A stretch of DNA of 7,909 bases from Spirochaetaceae bacterium (GTDB lineage: Bacteria; Spirochaetota; Spirochaetia; Treponematales; Breznakiellaceae), in the NCBI GenBank assembly GCA_031265635.1, contig JAISCK010000128.1:1-7909 (forward strand), in the 5' to 3' direction. Numbering within the stretch: position 1 is the stretch's first letter; the number at the start of each line of letters is the position of its first letter. This document shows, piece by piece, positions 6,896 to 7,909 of the stretch. Made by a program: the position numbers and the translations under genes. The notes beneath the pieces are model-generated. The model was not told where the DNA came from and did not search any database. It saw only the letters and a list, made by a program, of their open reading frames with translations.

Positions 6896-6946
6896 CCTGT
6901 CCGCCAAAGGCGGACAGGGTGGAGTTTTTGCTTTGCAAAAACTCCA
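6896..6946. repeat. Two abutting perfect hairpins (10-bp and 11-bp stems)
   Basis: The first is CCTGTCCGCC-AAA-GGCGGACAGG at 6896-6918, a ten-base-pair stem with a three-base loop. The second, at 6920-6946, pairs TGGAGTTTTTG with CAAAAACTCCA around the loop CTTTG, giving an eleven-base-pair stem. They are one base apart, and the second directly abuts the 15-bp hairpin at 6947-6981. All the stems are perfect and unrelated in sequence. The structure is symmetric, so the strand cannot be assigned from it. It could be a compound terminator, a REP/MITE-like repeat or a structured RNA. Confidence 0.75.
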
Positions 6947-6981
6947 ATACCGTAATTTGGCAGGATGCCAAATTACGGTAT
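6947..6981 (-). terminator. 15-bp perfect hairpin overlapping the stop codon of the 222-aa gene
   Basis: Arms 6947-6961 and 6967-6981 are perfectly complementary over 15 bases (ATACCGTAATTTGGC and its complement) around the five-base loop AGGAT. The TAA stop at 6975-6973 and the last two codons of the upstream gene lie within the right arm. No T-run follows, so the hairpin may protect or process the 3' end rather than terminate alone. It is the first element of the hairpin chain met by the transcript. Confidence 0.6.
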
Positions 6982-7641
6982 AATCGCGCTCTGAATCTCG
7001 CTGGGGGGGCCTATGCGGCCTTTCGTATTCTGCCAGCGCATGGCGATGTAGACGGTCTTGCCCCGGTCCAGCCCGGCGAACGCGAGGATATGCGGGGTGC
7101 GGGTGGCAAGCACCACGTTGGTGAGCTCCGCTAGACCCGAGGGGACATGGTCAAGGACGGCCCAGTAGATGAGCGCGCCCGCAATGCCGTAGGGTTTGGC
7201 CTTGCTGCCGCTCCCCAGGTCGCGGAAGTGGATAGCCAGGCGCATGATGTCCACGAGTTTGATGAAGAACTCAGGCCGGGTGGGCGGGTCCTGTATGGGA
7301 GAAGACTGATTGCGCGGCTTGTTCCCCAGGGCAATCTTGTCCGCTTCGCTCACCAGGGAGGAATACAGGATGAATTCGTTGTTGAAGGTCCGCAGGATGT
7401 GCCTGCCGTCCTCTTTGGCCTGGTTCTTTGCCCATACGTCGGCTGAGCTGTGGTCATGTCCGAGCTTGCTGTACGCCGCGTCCCAGTCCTCGTAGCCCGA
7501 GTTCAGGCCCGTTATCCTGGGGGCGGGGATGTGGGTCCACTCCGGCGGGCTGCCCGAGGTTTTTTGGTTGACGATCCGGCGGTAGTTATCGTAATGGGCG
7601 TCAAACGCCTTGTCCGAATCAGGAATCCAGTCGGTACTCAT
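6973..7641 (-). CDS. Conserved hypothetical protein with C-terminal fibronectin-III-like segment
   Basis: This 222-residue protein has no signal peptide and no membrane segment. The N-terminus MSTDWIPDSDKAFDAHYDN and the C-terminal segment RWQNTKGRIGPPSE (202-215) followed by IQSAI resemble a family of bacterial hypothetical proteins I know from memory. That family often begins with a DWIP-like motif and ends in a WVNTRGEKGPWSE-like beta-strand region of fibronectin-III character; its function is unknown to me. The middle (about 65-105) is probably helical, and a proline-rich linker (IQDPPTRPE) separates it from the C-terminal beta-rich half. I chose the ATG at 7641 over an upstream in-frame ATG at 7875 because it gives the family N-terminus, follows a good promoter, and excludes a repeat-derived alanine/proline stretch. 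A GGGGG run six bases upstream is the only ribosome-binding-like signal. The gene is flanked by repeat DNA on both sides. No enzyme motif is visible. Confidence 0.75.
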   Translation of the reverse strand: MSTDWIPDSDKAFDAHYDNYRRIVNQKTSGSPPEWTHIPAPRITGLNSGYEDWDAAYSKLGHDHSSADVWAKNQAKEDGRHILRTFNNEFILYSSLVSEADKIALGNKPRNQSSPIQDPPTRPEFFIKLVDIMRLAIHFRDLGSGSKAKPYGIAGALIYWAVLDHVPSGLAELTNVVLATRTPHILAFAGLDRGKTVYIAMRWQNTKGRIGPPSEIQSAIIP

Positions 7642-7662
7642 GCTGTACCCCCATATATCCGT

Positions 7663-7692
7663 AGTATAGCATAGTGTCCTTCGGGCATACAA
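7663..7692 (-). promoter_or_regulatory. Sigma-70-type promoter with extended -10 for the 222-aa gene
   Basis: On the minus strand a -35-like TTGTAT (7692-7687) is followed after 18 bases by TATACT (7668-7663), which is preceded by TGC, forming an extended -10 TGCTATACT. Transcription would start near 7656, about 15 bases before the ATG at 7641. This supports the shorter start of the protein. The upstream edge lies about 17 bases from the degenerate first unit of the 21-bp repeat array. Confidence 0.6.
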
Positions 7693-7708
7693 CCCGCTTT
7701 TCAGGCTT

Positions 7709-7909
7709 CCCGCCGGAGCGTGGGCTATTGCCGCTAAAGCGGGAGCCGCCGCCGCTAAAGCGGGAGCCGCCGCCGCTAAAGCGGGAGCCGCCGCCGCTAA
7801 AGCGGGAGCCGACGCCGCTAGAGCGGAAGACGCCGCCGCTTGAGCGGGAGACGCTGCCGCTAGAGCGTGAGTCATCGCCGCTAAAGCGGGAGCCGTTGCC
7901 GCTAGAGCG
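7709..7909. repeat. Array of 21-bp tandem repeats with a conserved 12-bp palindrome, continuing past the window
   Basis: Each unit contains a near-palindrome CCGCT-AA-AGCGG plus a nine-base spacer (GAGCCGCCG in the common form). Units begin at 7730, 7751, 7772, 7793, 7814, 7835, 7856, 7877 and 7898 (cut by the window end), with a degenerate unit at 7709. The first three are identical and the fourth has one change; the rest diverge. The palindrome arms stay almost constant while its centre (AA, AG, TG) and the spacer vary. Three frames are open across it: plus strand giving a PLKREPP heptad (open from 7665), minus strand giving GGSRFSG (stop at 7619-7621), and minus strand giving alanine/proline. 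Substitutions at unit positions 7, 13 and 19 fall in third codon positions for the first two, so they are better coding candidates than the alanine frame. A non-coding operator-like array is equally possible. Confidence 0.85.

Noticed and set aside
6729..6983. Short open frames on both strands over the hairpin region (about 80 and 72 residues)
   Set aside because: They run through perfect inverted repeats and a purine tract, lack a suitable start signal, and have no protein-like pattern. Being open on both strands follows from the symmetry of the hairpins.
7642..7875. An upstream in-frame ATG extending the 222-aa protein by 78 residues of alanine/proline repeat
   Set aside because: The extension is a translation of the 21-bp array, its substitutions fall mainly in first and second codon positions, and it would span the promoter. 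The internal ATG at 7641 gives a family-like N-terminus.
7709..7909. CRISPR array
   Set aside because: Period is only 21 bases, spacers are nine bases and nearly identical in several units, and no cas gene is visible; it is a simple tandem repeat.

Overview
The window is a G+C-rich bacterial segment in which every convincing gene lies on the minus strand. Gene content and style are compatible with a spirochaete of the Treponema type, possibly one from a gut; this is inferred from resemblance of the proteins to remembered families and is not proven by a marker gene.

Reading in the direction of transcription (right to left): 7642-7909 holds an array of 21-bp tandem repeats (7709-7909) and then a good promoter (7663-7692). 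That promoter drives a 222-aa protein of unknown function (6973-7641), which ends in a fibronectin-III-like segment. Its stop codon sits inside a long perfect hairpin, the first of a chain of back-to-back perfect hairpins (6896-6981). A shorter hairpin with a T-run follows (6860-6884). Next comes an A+T-rich leader with a nested inverted repeat (6662-6717), a candidate -10 box and a perfect Shine-Dalgarno site. This leader precedes a 604-aa lipoprotein flavoenzyme (4813-6627) that combines an FMN-binding domain with a fumarate-reductase-like FAD domain.

Close behind it come a cysteine desulfurase (3662-4786), ThiI tRNA 4-thiouridine synthase (2486-3649), and a DEAH-box RNA helicase (2424 to beyond the left edge). 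Gaps are 26, 12 and 61 bases. The desulfurase/ThiI pair makes functional sense: this ThiI lacks the rhodanese domain, and the neighbouring desulfurase can supply persulfide sulfur, as NifZ does for ThiI in Bacillus subtilis. The helicase is a plausible RNA-metabolism partner but need not share a pathway. The flavoprotein is a surface or periplasmic reductase and is probably functionally separate from the tRNA thiolation genes, although it may be cotranscribed with them.

The least explained parts are the two repeat regions flanking the 222-aa orphan gene: the hairpin chain downstream and the helically phased palindrome array upstream. The flavoprotein is also notable because it lacks several residues expected of a true fumarate reductase.
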